Assembly (NCBI GenBank): GCA_040880125.1 | Contig: JBBDJB010000012.1 | Span: 62,001-126,000 of the forward strand | DNA from: JBBDJB01 sp040880125 | GTDB taxonomy: Bacteria; Planctomycetota; Planctomycetia; Pirellulales; JBBDJB01 | Reading direction: 5' to 3' | DNA: 64,000 nucleotides | Shown here: in pieces, positions 43,287 through 50,498 of the stretch | How the letters are laid out: each line of letters begins with the position of its first letter | Position numbering within the stretch: the first letter of the stretch is position 1 | Program-made: the position numbers and the translations under genes | The notes under the pieces: generated by a model | Seen by the model: only the letters and a program-made list of their open reading frames with translations | Told to the model about the DNA's origin: nothing | Database searches by the model: none

Positions 43287-46241
43287 TTATTCCGGCGGCT
43301 TGTTTACCGCGCTTTCTTCCGACTCGGCGTCAGGAGAGATTCCGTCGATTGGCCGAAACACCTCGGGAAGCGCTTCGCCTCGTTTCTCCGCCTGGGCTCG
43401 CGTGGTGACGACGATCTGCTCACCTTGGAAATCGGACGCAGGGCGGACGACGTACACCAGCTTTTGCTTCGGATCGGCAGGGCCGGCAGCGCTGGGGTCG
43501 GGATTCGCTCGACGCAACAACTCCACCAGCACTTCGCCGGCCGGGCGATCCGTCAGTTCCAGCCCGAATGACTGGTTCCGCGTGATCCCGTCCAATTGCA
43601 GATCCATCCCCTGCAGCACGATCGACACGCCGGTCTCATCGGAGACCATCGCCAGGGCATTCTCTAGTGTATCGCGCGGAAAGGAGACCGTGATAAGCTT
43701 TTTCCGCCAATCCGGCTGGGTCGGCGGGCTCTCGGAAATCGTCGATTCTGCTTGATTGGCTACCGCCGGAGCCGGCTCCAGCAGCAGTTCCGCGGCCAGG
43801 AGCAGGTTGTGGGCCGCACGGGCCGGCAGATAGCTGCGTAGGGCGGCCTGTTCATGATCGATTTCGACCCTGGTGTAGCGGTTCAAGAACCGTAGCATTT
43901 CCGGTAACCGCCGGACGAGGTTCCGCCCGTAGCGGTGCGGCGGCGCGGCGAGCAGCCGTGCCTCGATCCACTCGTCGACGTCGCGCAGGCGGCTTCGCAT
44001 TCGGTCGGCCAGCTCGTAAGAAGGGGCATCGAGTGTGCCGGCAACCCGCAGTTCCAGAAACAGGTCGTCCTCCGTGAGATGCGCGCTGAACAGCGCCGCT
44101 TGCATGTCCTCACCGAAAAAGTCGGAGGCCGGCCCGCGGATCGCGCGCCAAGTGCTGCCCAAGTGCTCGGCCGAACTGGTGATCAGAATCCGTGGCGCGA
44201 ACAGCAGATTGACGTGGCGGGTGCGGTCGCTGCGGCCGAGCACTTGCTGCGCTTCGCGGGCCAATGGAGGCGCTTGCCCGGCGGCGTCGATCACTTCCGC
44301 GATCAACTCGGCCGGCATCACCGCCAGCAGCCGTCCGCCATGCTCGCTGGGCCAGTAGTACGCCCTGCCATCGCGCGTGAAGTACTGCCGGCCGCCGTGC
44401 TGCTGTTCGGACTCTGATCCCCAAGCGGCTGCGGCATCCGGGGAGATCCGTTGCGCGCTGCTCACGACCAGGCCCACCGTCAGAGTCCGGCCGGCTGTTG
44501 CCTGCCAGGTGATGATCAACTGCTCGATCGACGCCAGTTCAACCGGGACCGTTCGTTGCAGCGACTGTAGGGCCGATTGACCGTCAGGGCCGATGGCGGC
44601 GAATATGCGCTCGCCTTCGGGCTGACCGAGTATCTCAGCCGGGCGGACCGAAAGAACCACATCTGCGCCGGCGGGCAGGTAGGCCAAGTCGAGCGGCGGA
44701 CCGGCGGTGGGCGATGCCCAAAACGTCCGGCCGTCGTCGGGAATCAGCACCTGCCCGGCGGGCGGCGTGGCGTTGTCTTGGTTGGAGCCGAACTGGTCGG
44801 ACGCGGCATTGGCCGGCGAAGGCTTTCCAGTTTGATTTCGAGGTGCCGAAGATATCTCCGTCACCTCGGGGCGGAAATAGATAAATAGCGCCACCAATGC
44901 CGCCAGGCCGACGATGCCGGTCGCGAGCGTGGCGATCAGCGGAGCCCGTTGAGGCGTTTCGTCATCGTCAGGCGGGCTTTCTTCAGACAGGTCGAACGGT
45001 ATTGCGAGGTTCGGGGCGACGCCGCCAGGGTGTTCCGGCTCGTCTCCCTGGGCGAAGCGTGCCGCCGGGGATGCTGCCGGCACTCCCTCGCCCAAGGTTT
45101 CCGTGATGTCGCGAGTGTGGTGGTCCCCGCGGCGCAGGTATCGCTGGTATTCCGGCCAGCCGAGATGATCGTCGACCGTTGCGTCCGCCGCCTCGTCGGC
45201 CGCGGCTCGTAGCTGGACCGGGTCGTATTCGGCAAGAGCTTCGTAGATCTTGCCGGCGTCGTCGTAGCGTTCGCTTGAGTATGCGGCCGTCATGCGGTTG
45301 ACGATTTCGACTAAGCCTTCGGGGAGGTGCGGTTCGTCGGCCGGCCCCTCGTCGCTGTCGCTCGACTGCGGCAGGCCCCTTGTGACCTCGCTTTGCTGGA
45401 GCGACGTACGACCGGTCAACATCGCCAACATCGTGCAGCCCAGGGCATAAATATCGCCCTGGCGCGACGCCGCTGCGGACTCGCGTAGCTCCGGTGCGAT
45501 GAATGCATCGCCTACGGCGGGTCCGCCTTTTGGATTGGGCCTGCTCGCCGGCCCAGCGCCGGGAGTGGTGCCCGGCGGATGCGAAAGCGGAAAGTGAAGC
45601 AGCGCCGCGGTACCATCGTCTCGCAGCCACACATTCTCCAGCCGCACCGCCCCGTGCAGATGCCCCCGTTCGTGCAGATAGGAGAGCCCCAGCGCGAGTT
45701 GCCGCGCGTAGTGGATTGCTTCGGCGGGTGCGAGCCGCCGGTCGGTCAGGTGCTCATCCAACGTCGCTCCGCAGAGGTCCTCCAGCGCTACCATCAACGT
45801 GGGCAGGTAATCGTCCAGCTCGTAGCAGCGGAGCAAGTGATCGTGCGACAGCCGCACGGCGGCGCGGGCTTGCTGGCGAATCGCGGCGCGCAGTTCCAGC
45901 GGCGCTTCGCGCTTCGGGTCGGCGAAGTACAACAAAACGGGATATCCGCTGCCCACGTGGCACGCGCGGTACAGCGATGCCAATCGTCCTCGACCGCAAC
46001 GGCTCAGCACCTTGTACACGCCAAAGAAGAACGGACCAGCTCTGCCCGCCAGTAGTACGCGCGCCTGATATGGCGTGAGCGCGCCCGCGGCAATTAGGCG
46101 CTTCGCCAGCGGGAGGGCATCGGAGCCGTCGTCGAAGCGGTGTCTTTCACGGATTTGCCTTTGCAAGGCCTCGCTCTGGTCGCGCGTGAGCAGTCGGCTC
46201 TTGGTCAGCAGTTCCCAGAACTCGGAGGCGGACAAGGCCAT
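43287..46241 (-). CDS. Ser/Thr pseudokinase with periplasmic STN-like domain
   Basis: A 984-aa protein. Residues 1-70 are the helical domain that precedes Planctomycete kinases; 74-340 form a protein-kinase fold without active residues. The glycine loop is SRCGRGRLAS, the ATP lysine is replaced (PVLLYF, F106), HRD reads HGA (196-198, D to A) and DFG reads HFP (216-218). The structural APE (249-251) and DIYALG (263-268) are kept. A membrane helix lies at about 434-456; the remaining 500 residues are exported and end in an STN-like domain (TVSFPRDTLENALAMVSDET) and a Pro-rich tail. It most likely acts as a scaffold or sensor. It is probably co-transcribed with the zinc-ribbon gene downstream, which carries related modules. 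Confidence 0.78.
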   Translation of the reverse strand: MALSASEFWELLTKSRLLTRDQSEALQRQIRERHRFDDGSDALPLAKRLIAAGALTPYQARVLLAGRAGPFFFGVYKVLSRCGRGRLASLYRACHVGSGYPVLLYFADPKREAPLELRAAIRQQARAAVRLSHDHLLRCYELDDYLPTLMVALEDLCGATLDEHLTDRRLAPAEAIHYARQLALGLSYLHERGHLHGAVRLENVWLRDDGTAALLHFPLSHPPGTTPGAGPASRPNPKGGPAVGDAFIAPELRESAAASRQGDIYALGCTMLAMLTGRTSLQQSEVTRGLPQSSDSDEGPADEPHLPEGLVEIVNRMTAAYSSERYDDAGKIYEALAEYDPVQLRAAADEAADATVDDHLGWPEYQRYLRRGDHHTRDITETLGEGVPAASPAARFAQGDEPEHPGGVAPNLAIPFDLSEESPPDDDETPQRAPLIATLATGIVGLAALVALFIYFRPEVTEISSAPRNQTGKPSPANAASDQFGSNQDNATPPAGQVLIPDDGRTFWASPTAGPPLDLAYLPAGADVVLSVRPAEILGQPEGERIFAAIGPDGQSALQSLQRTVPVELASIEQLIITWQATAGRTLTVGLVVSSAQRISPDAAAAWGSESEQQHGGRQYFTRDGRAYYWPSEHGGRLLAVMPAELIAEVIDAAGQAPPLAREAQQVLGRSDRTRHVNLLFAPRILITSSAEHLGSTWRAIRGPASDFFGEDMQAALFSAHLTEDDLFLELRVAGTLDAPSYELADRMRSRLRDVDEWIEARLLAAPPHRYGRNLVRRLPEMLRFLNRYTRVEIDHEQAALRSYLPARAAHNLLLAAELLLEPAPAVANQAESTISESPPTQPDWRKKLITVSFPRDTLENALAMVSDETGVSIVLQGMDLQLDGITRNQSFGLELTDRPAGEVLVELLRRANPDPSAAGPADPKQKLVYVVRPASDFQGEQIVVTTRAQAEKRGEALPEVFRPIDGISPDAESEESAVNKPPE

Positions 46242-46560
46242 TTCGGCATCGCGACAGGCGTGTTTGAAAACAGGTCAATAGAAGAGTTGGGAGCAAAGCA
46301 GCCGACGCCCCGAGAGAATGGCCGCTTCCTTCACTGTACTGTAAGCCCCCTGCGGTGGCAAAGTAGCAAACGGGCAGCCGGCGCGTACCGGCGTCGCACG
46401 TGGCCGTATGCTCTCGGCCGCCGTTGAGTCGACCTTGTGAGCCGTTCGGAGAAGCGAGTATCATGCGCTGGTATCGCTGCCTAGTGATGCGATCTGCGGT
46501 GCTGCGGACAATCGGCCTTGTAACGCGGCACACCGATGCCATTTCAGAGAAGGTAAACGC
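46242..46560. other. Divergent gap, 319 bp, no gene
   Basis: Between the pseudokinase and the dehydrogenase genes. Only the dehydrogenase promoter at 46435-46464 is recognised; otherwise I see nothing. Confidence 0.6.
46435..46464 (+). promoter_or_regulatory. Promoter for the dehydrogenase operon
   Basis: TTGTGA (46435-46440) and TATCAT (46459-46464), spacer 18 bp, about 97 bp before the ATG. Confidence 0.45.
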
Positions 46561-47796
46561 ATGCGGGCTTTTGAAGCGGTCAACCGCTACTTCAACGAAG
46601 CCGCCGATCAGTTGGAACTGACCGAGAACATGCGCACGTTGTTGGAGACGCCTAAGCGCGAGATCCAGGTGCAGATTCCGATCGAGATGGACAACGGCGA
46701 CCTCCGTACGTTCATCGGGTACCGCGTGCAGCACAACGATTCTCGCGGGCCCATGAAAGGCGGGCTGCGCTATCATCACGAAGTCGACTTGGACGAGGTT
46801 CGCTCGCTGGCGTCGCTGATGACCTGGAAGACAGCCGTGGCGAATTTACCTTATGGGGGTGCCAAGGGCGGTATTGCGCTTCGCCCACAGAACACCAGCC
46901 ACCGTGAACTGGAGCGAATCACCCGAAAGTTCGTCGACCAGATTCACGACGTGATCGGTCCGGACACCGACATCCCAGCGCCGGACATGGGCACGGGCGC
47001 CGAAGTGATGGCCTGGATCATGAGCCAGTACAACAAGTATCACGGATTCAGTCCCGCGGTGGTGACGGGCAAGCCGGTCGAGCACTATGGCATTCCGGGC
47101 CGCGAAGAGGCTACCGGCCGCGGGGTGGGAATCGTCGCGCTGAAGCTGCTCAGCCGACTCGGCCGGAAGCCCAACCAAACGCGCGTAGCGATTCAGGGGT
47201 TCGGTAATGTCGGGTCCCATGCCGCCAAATTCCTGAACGAGGCCGACTGTAAGGTAGTCGCCATCAGCGATCTGTCCGGAGCGTACTATCGGCCGGGTGG
47301 ACTGGACGTGTCGGGCGCATTGAAATATTTGCACGCCAATCGCGGCAGCCTGGCCGACTATAGCGAAGCGGACCGCATCAGCAACGAGGAGTTGCTGGAA
47401 CTCGACGTAGAATTGCTTGTGCCGGCGGCGCTCGGAGGCGTGTTGACGGAGTCGAACGCAACACGAGTGAGGGCGCCGGTAATTATCGAGGCGGCCAATT
47501 CGCCAACCCGACCGGAGGCCGACGAGATTTTTAACGAGCGGGGCATCACCGTGCTGCCGGACATTTTAGCCAATGCCGGCGGGGTGACCGTCAGCTACTT
47601 CGAATGGGCTCAGAATCGGCAATACTACCAGTGGGGACTCAACCGCGTGCGACAGGAGTTGGATCATATACTTTCGGCGGCGTTCGAAAGGACGTGGGAG
47701 CTGGCGCAGGAGCGCAAGGTTAGCCTGCGCGTCGCTGCGTTCATGGTTGGAATCGGCCGCGTGGGACGCGCGACTTTCCTGGGAGGCATCGCATGA
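46561..47796 (+). CDS. gdhA: Glu/Leu/Phe/Val family dehydrogenase, probably glutamate dehydrogenase
   Basis: A 411-aa hexameric-type amino acid dehydrogenase converting glutamate to 2-oxoglutarate and ammonia with NAD(P). Substrate site residues K66 (GPMKGG), K90 and the catalytic K102 (PYGGAKGG) are present. The dinucleotide motif GFGNVGS is near 216. The sequence PAALGGVLT and NAGGVTVSYFEW matches glutamate dehydrogenases better than leucine or phenylalanine enzymes; specificity is inferred from this. It overlaps the next ORF by 4 bp (ATGA), so it is coupled to a cyclic-nucleotide-binding-domain protein. That is an unusual partner and suggests ligand-responsive control. Confidence 0.93.
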   Translation: MRAFEAVNRYFNEAADQLELTENMRTLLETPKREIQVQIPIEMDNGDLRTFIGYRVQHNDSRGPMKGGLRYHHEVDLDEVRSLASLMTWKTAVANLPYGGAKGGIALRPQNTSHRELERITRKFVDQIHDVIGPDTDIPAPDMGTGAEVMAWIMSQYNKYHGFSPAVVTGKPVEHYGIPGREEATGRGVGIVALKLLSRLGRKPNQTRVAIQGFGNVGSHAAKFLNEADCKVVAISDLSGAYYRPGGLDVSGALKYLHANRGSLADYSEADRISNEELLELDVELLVPAALGGVLTESNATRVRAPVIIEAANSPTRPEADEIFNERGITVLPDILANAGGVTVSYFEWAQNRQYYQWGLNRVRQELDHILSAAFERTWELAQERKVSLRVAAFMVGIGRVGRATFLGGIA

Positions 47797-48335
47797 GTGA
47801 GAATCATCGAGTGTCGGACGAAGTGCTCGCGGACTTACCGATCTTTGACGGGATGGACGCCCAGCAGCGTCGAAAGCTGGCCGACATCGGGGCGGTCCAT
47901 GCGCTTCGGCGCGGCGATGTGGTGCTGGAGCAGGGGCAGAGCTCACAGCAATTGTGGATCGTGCTTTCGGGAAGCTGCCGGGTTCTTCGCAAGCCGCATA
48001 CGCAACCGGGCTGTGTCGTGCAACTGGCCGAGCTTGGTCCGCAGGATCATTTCGGCGAGATGTCGTTCTTTCATGCGGCTCCCCATTCCGCCACCGTCGA
48101 AGCCACCGCCGCGGTGGAACTGCTGCGGATCGAGCGGAGCGATTATGACCGGCTGATCGAACAGGGTGACGTGGCTGCCTACAAGTTGGCGCTGAACTGC
48201 GTCGACGAGTTGGCCGATCGCCTGCGGCGGATGGATGAATGGGTGACCGACCTGGTGTGCCAGCAGCGCGACGAACGGCAGGTCTCCGAGTGGACCCGGT
48301 TCCGCGAGAAGCTGTTCAGCAACGCGTACCGGTAA
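47793..48335 (+). CDS. Cyclic-nucleotide-binding-domain protein without DNA-binding domain
   Basis: A 180-aa protein. Residues 12-135 form a CNB beta-roll (IFDGMDAQQRRKLADIG, GDVVLEQGQSSQQLWIVLSG). The phosphate-binding cassette reads FGEM...PHSAT: the Glu is kept (E89), but the Arg that contacts the phosphate is a His (H98), so cAMP may not be the ligand. A C-helix follows, then a short helical tail; no helix-turn-helix exists, so it is not a Crp regulator. It overlaps the dehydrogenase stop by 4 bp, so the two products are probably made together, perhaps to modulate the enzyme. Confidence 0.82.
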   Translation: MSENHRVSDEVLADLPIFDGMDAQQRRKLADIGAVHALRRGDVVLEQGQSSQQLWIVLSGSCRVLRKPHTQPGCVVQLAELGPQDHFGEMSFFHAAPHSATVEATAAVELLRIERSDYDRLIEQGDVAAYKLALNCVDELADRLRRMDEWVTDLVCQQRDERQVSEWTRFREKLFSNAYR

Positions 48336-48694
48336 TGCGTCGCCAAAGGCTGCTCCCGTCCCGGAAGCCAGTGGTCCTGGTTGCCGGCGCGGTGGAAAAG
48401 TCGGCGAAACGTTGTACCTCTGCTCGACGCAACTCCCTTTCTATGCGAAGCTTGCGATCGCAGTGCCAGTTGCTTCGGCGTGGCTGCATTCGGAAGGATT
48501 TCGCCACTGCGAAGCCCCTCGCCAGGCCCGCTCTGCCAAGTGGGCCGGCAAGGCCCGCCAATCGCCAAGGTTCTTTGTAAATTGCCGAGAATCTGCTTGC
48601 ACCCTCCATGGGGGGCGGTATGCTGTTACGCGATGGATAGCAATTACCTGTGACGGGATGCACCGACGGAACGCACGCTTAAAGGAGTACGCTA
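48336..48694. other. 359-bp gap, no supported gene
   Basis: Short open frames here have no recognisable domain. A promoter for the PEP-CTERM gene lies at 48597-48624; no terminator is clear. Confidence 0.5.
48597..48624 (+). promoter_or_regulatory. Possible promoter for the PEP-CTERM gene
   Basis: TTGCAC (48597-48602) and TATGCT (48619-48624), spacer 16 bp, about 70 bp before the ATG. Confidence 0.4.
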
Positions 48695-49567
48695 ATGATG
48701 GGGCTAACTCGAGTTTCCTTCCGCACCCGAGCGGTGCGCGCAGGTCTATTGCCTGCCTGCCTTTCTTTTCTGGTTGTCGCTATCTCCACCACCGATGCGC
48801 GCGGGGCGCAATTCACGCTGATCGACGACAACTCCACGGCGATGATCGATACCGAGGCGCAAGCCGGTGTCCATACCTGGACAGTCGGCGGTATCTCTCA
48901 GGTGTTTCAGCAGTGGTTCTGGTATCGCGTTGGGGACGGCCCCGAGGCCTCAATCGATACCTTGTTAATCGATCTGGAAGGAACGACCGACACCAACTTC
49001 GATGGCGACGTCGACACGCTCTTCGTGCGCTACCTGGGACAGGGATTTGAAATCGAAAGTCGCTTCACGCTTGACGGCGGCCTTCCCGGCAGCGACGCCT
49101 CGGACATGGCGGAACAGATCTCCATCAACAACACGGGAGATTCCGACCTGGACTTTCACTTTTTTCAGTACTCAGACTTCGATCTCGAAGGCGACTCCGC
49201 ATCGGATCAGGTGGTTTTCACGAATGCCAATGCGGTCCAACAGTTCAAATCAAACCTGCGACTGACTGAAACCGTCATCACGCCGCTGCCCAGCCACCGC
49301 GAGGCGGATTTCCATCCGACTACGCTGAACAGCTTGAACGACGGCGCGGCGACGACGCTCTCGGATACGCCGCTGGGCGTCATCGTCGGTCCCGGCGACG
49401 TTACCTGGGCCTACCAGTGGGATTTTGTCCTCACTCCTGGCAATACGTTCCAGATCAGCAAGGACAAGAACCTCAGCGCGATTCCCGAGCCATCCACGTT
49501 CGCGCTGGCCGCGCTCGCGATCGCGGCGCTGGCCGGATACGGCCGGCGACGTCGCCGGCAGGTCTGA
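48695..49567 (+). CDS. PEP-CTERM sorted secreted protein
   Basis: A 290-aa exported protein. The signal peptide is about residues 15-38 (LLPACLSFLVVAISTTDA), the body is beta-rich and acidic (Asp/Asn/Thr), and the C-terminus carries the sorting signal: PEPSTFALAALAIAALAGYG followed by five Arg. PEP-CTERM proteins are processed by exosortase and lodged in the envelope or matrix. The body is not recognised. AAAGGAG lies about 9 bp before the ATG. A strong terminator at 49606-49646 ends the transcript, so it is monocistronic. Confidence 0.9.
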   Translation: MMGLTRVSFRTRAVRAGLLPACLSFLVVAISTTDARGAQFTLIDDNSTAMIDTEAQAGVHTWTVGGISQVFQQWFWYRVGDGPEASIDTLLIDLEGTTDTNFDGDVDTLFVRYLGQGFEIESRFTLDGGLPGSDASDMAEQISINNTGDSDLDFHFFQYSDFDLEGDSASDQVVFTNANAVQQFKSNLRLTETVITPLPSHREADFHPTTLNSLNDGAATTLSDTPLGVIVGPGDVTWAYQWDFVLTPGNTFQISKDKNLSAIPEPSTFALAALAIAALAGYGRRRRRQV

Positions 49568-49605
49568 CGCGAGAGCCGCTCCATGACGGCGACCATCAAT
49601 CATTA

Positions 49606-49646
49606 GAACCTGCTCGGGCCGCTTGAGCCCGGGCAGGTTTTCTTCT
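49606..49646 (+). terminator. Intrinsic terminator of the PEP-CTERM gene
   Basis: AACCTGC-T-CGGG pairs with CCCG-G-GCAGGTT, loop CCGCTTGAG, followed by TTTTCTTCTT. Confidence 0.85.
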
Positions 49647-50151
49647 TGCGCGGCGGTATCGGAGGTATCGATTCTAGCGGCGTGCGCTGGGAACTGGCCA
49701 CGCGGCGCTGCGCAGTTCCTTGGCGGCGGATGCTCTTGGAAGCGGCGTCCACACGACCTGACTGAACATGGCTCTCAGCGGCGGGTGGCAAAACCTCCAT
49801 GGCCGGAAGCGGCAAAACCGCACCAGTGGCCGGGACATGGCTCGTGGGGATGGGTTCCCGGGAAATGAGGATGCCCCTAAACGCGGCCAATCCGTCGCGA
49901 CCGGACCTCATGCCACCCCACCCCGCCCGCAAAACCCGTGAACTCCGAACGAACTGGCCCTGTCTTTCGTAAGGAAACTGCCACGAAAGCGAGTCGGGCG
50001 GAACGGCAGGCATACGATTTGCTCTACCCCCTGAGCAAACAGCGCGAGGAAGCCGCTTTGACCAGCATGAGCGTGAAAACTTGTCGCTGATGATCGCGCG
50101 ACATTCGCGGGCATGACGCCGCACACAGAAGAGGCGGAGAGGAGGCGGAAA
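49647..50151. other. 505-bp gap, no supported gene
   Basis: A 184-codon minus-strand frame (49603-50157) is Arg/Pro-rich without any domain. A 7-bp perfect hairpin TTTGCTC / GAGCAAA lies at 50018-50039. Confidence 0.5.
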
Positions 50152-50343
50152 ATGCACTGTGACTTACCGGCACCCGGTCACCGTTCGGCCGCAGAGGCGC
50201 AAAAGCACGGCCCGCTCGTGCGGTTTGATTCGGCCGCGTTTGAACGCTTCGATCGCAAAATGGATCATTCGCTCGGTCGCCTGGTGGCGCGGTGGCTGCA
50301 CGCCGCCGCCCCCAACGCCAACCGAGGGGTCAAGCTGCGGTGA
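50152..50343 (+). CDS. Small conserved-looking protein (63 aa)
   Basis: GGAGG lies about 8 bp before the ATG. The protein has a C-terminal half FERFDRKMDHSLGRLVARWL then HAAAPNANR that resembles a short Planctomycete protein ending of the form W-H-x-A-A-P-N-A, from memory of the phylum, not a search. It is not membrane-bound and has no known function. The strong ribosome site and the amphipathic helix support a real gene; the length and lack of a known family argue for caution. Confidence 0.5.
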   Translation: MHCDLPAPGHRSAAEAQKHGPLVRFDSAAFERFDRKMDHSLGRLVARWLHAAAPNANRGVKLR

Positions 50344-50393
50344 TCACCTTCCGGCCGATGGCACCTGAGACGTATTGGCAGGCAGGGAGTTCA

Positions 50394-50419
50394 TTGCACA
50401 AACGTTGTTGACTGTGCAA
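50394..50419. repeat. Degenerate family A-like palindrome
   Basis: TTGCACA (50394-50400) / TGTGCAA (50413-50419) arms around ACGTTGTTGAC-like spacer; resembles family A with an altered core. Confidence 0.4.
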
Positions 50420-50498
50420 CTCCGTTTGTGCGGAGGGAGCACGGCTGGACAAGCCGGACACCCACCCGTCGAAGCTCGGTTTTTAAATCCGATCGCGT

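Noticed and set aside
49603..50157. 184-codon minus-strand frame
   Set aside because: Arg/Pro/Ser-rich without structure, and it overlaps the PEP-CTERM terminator.
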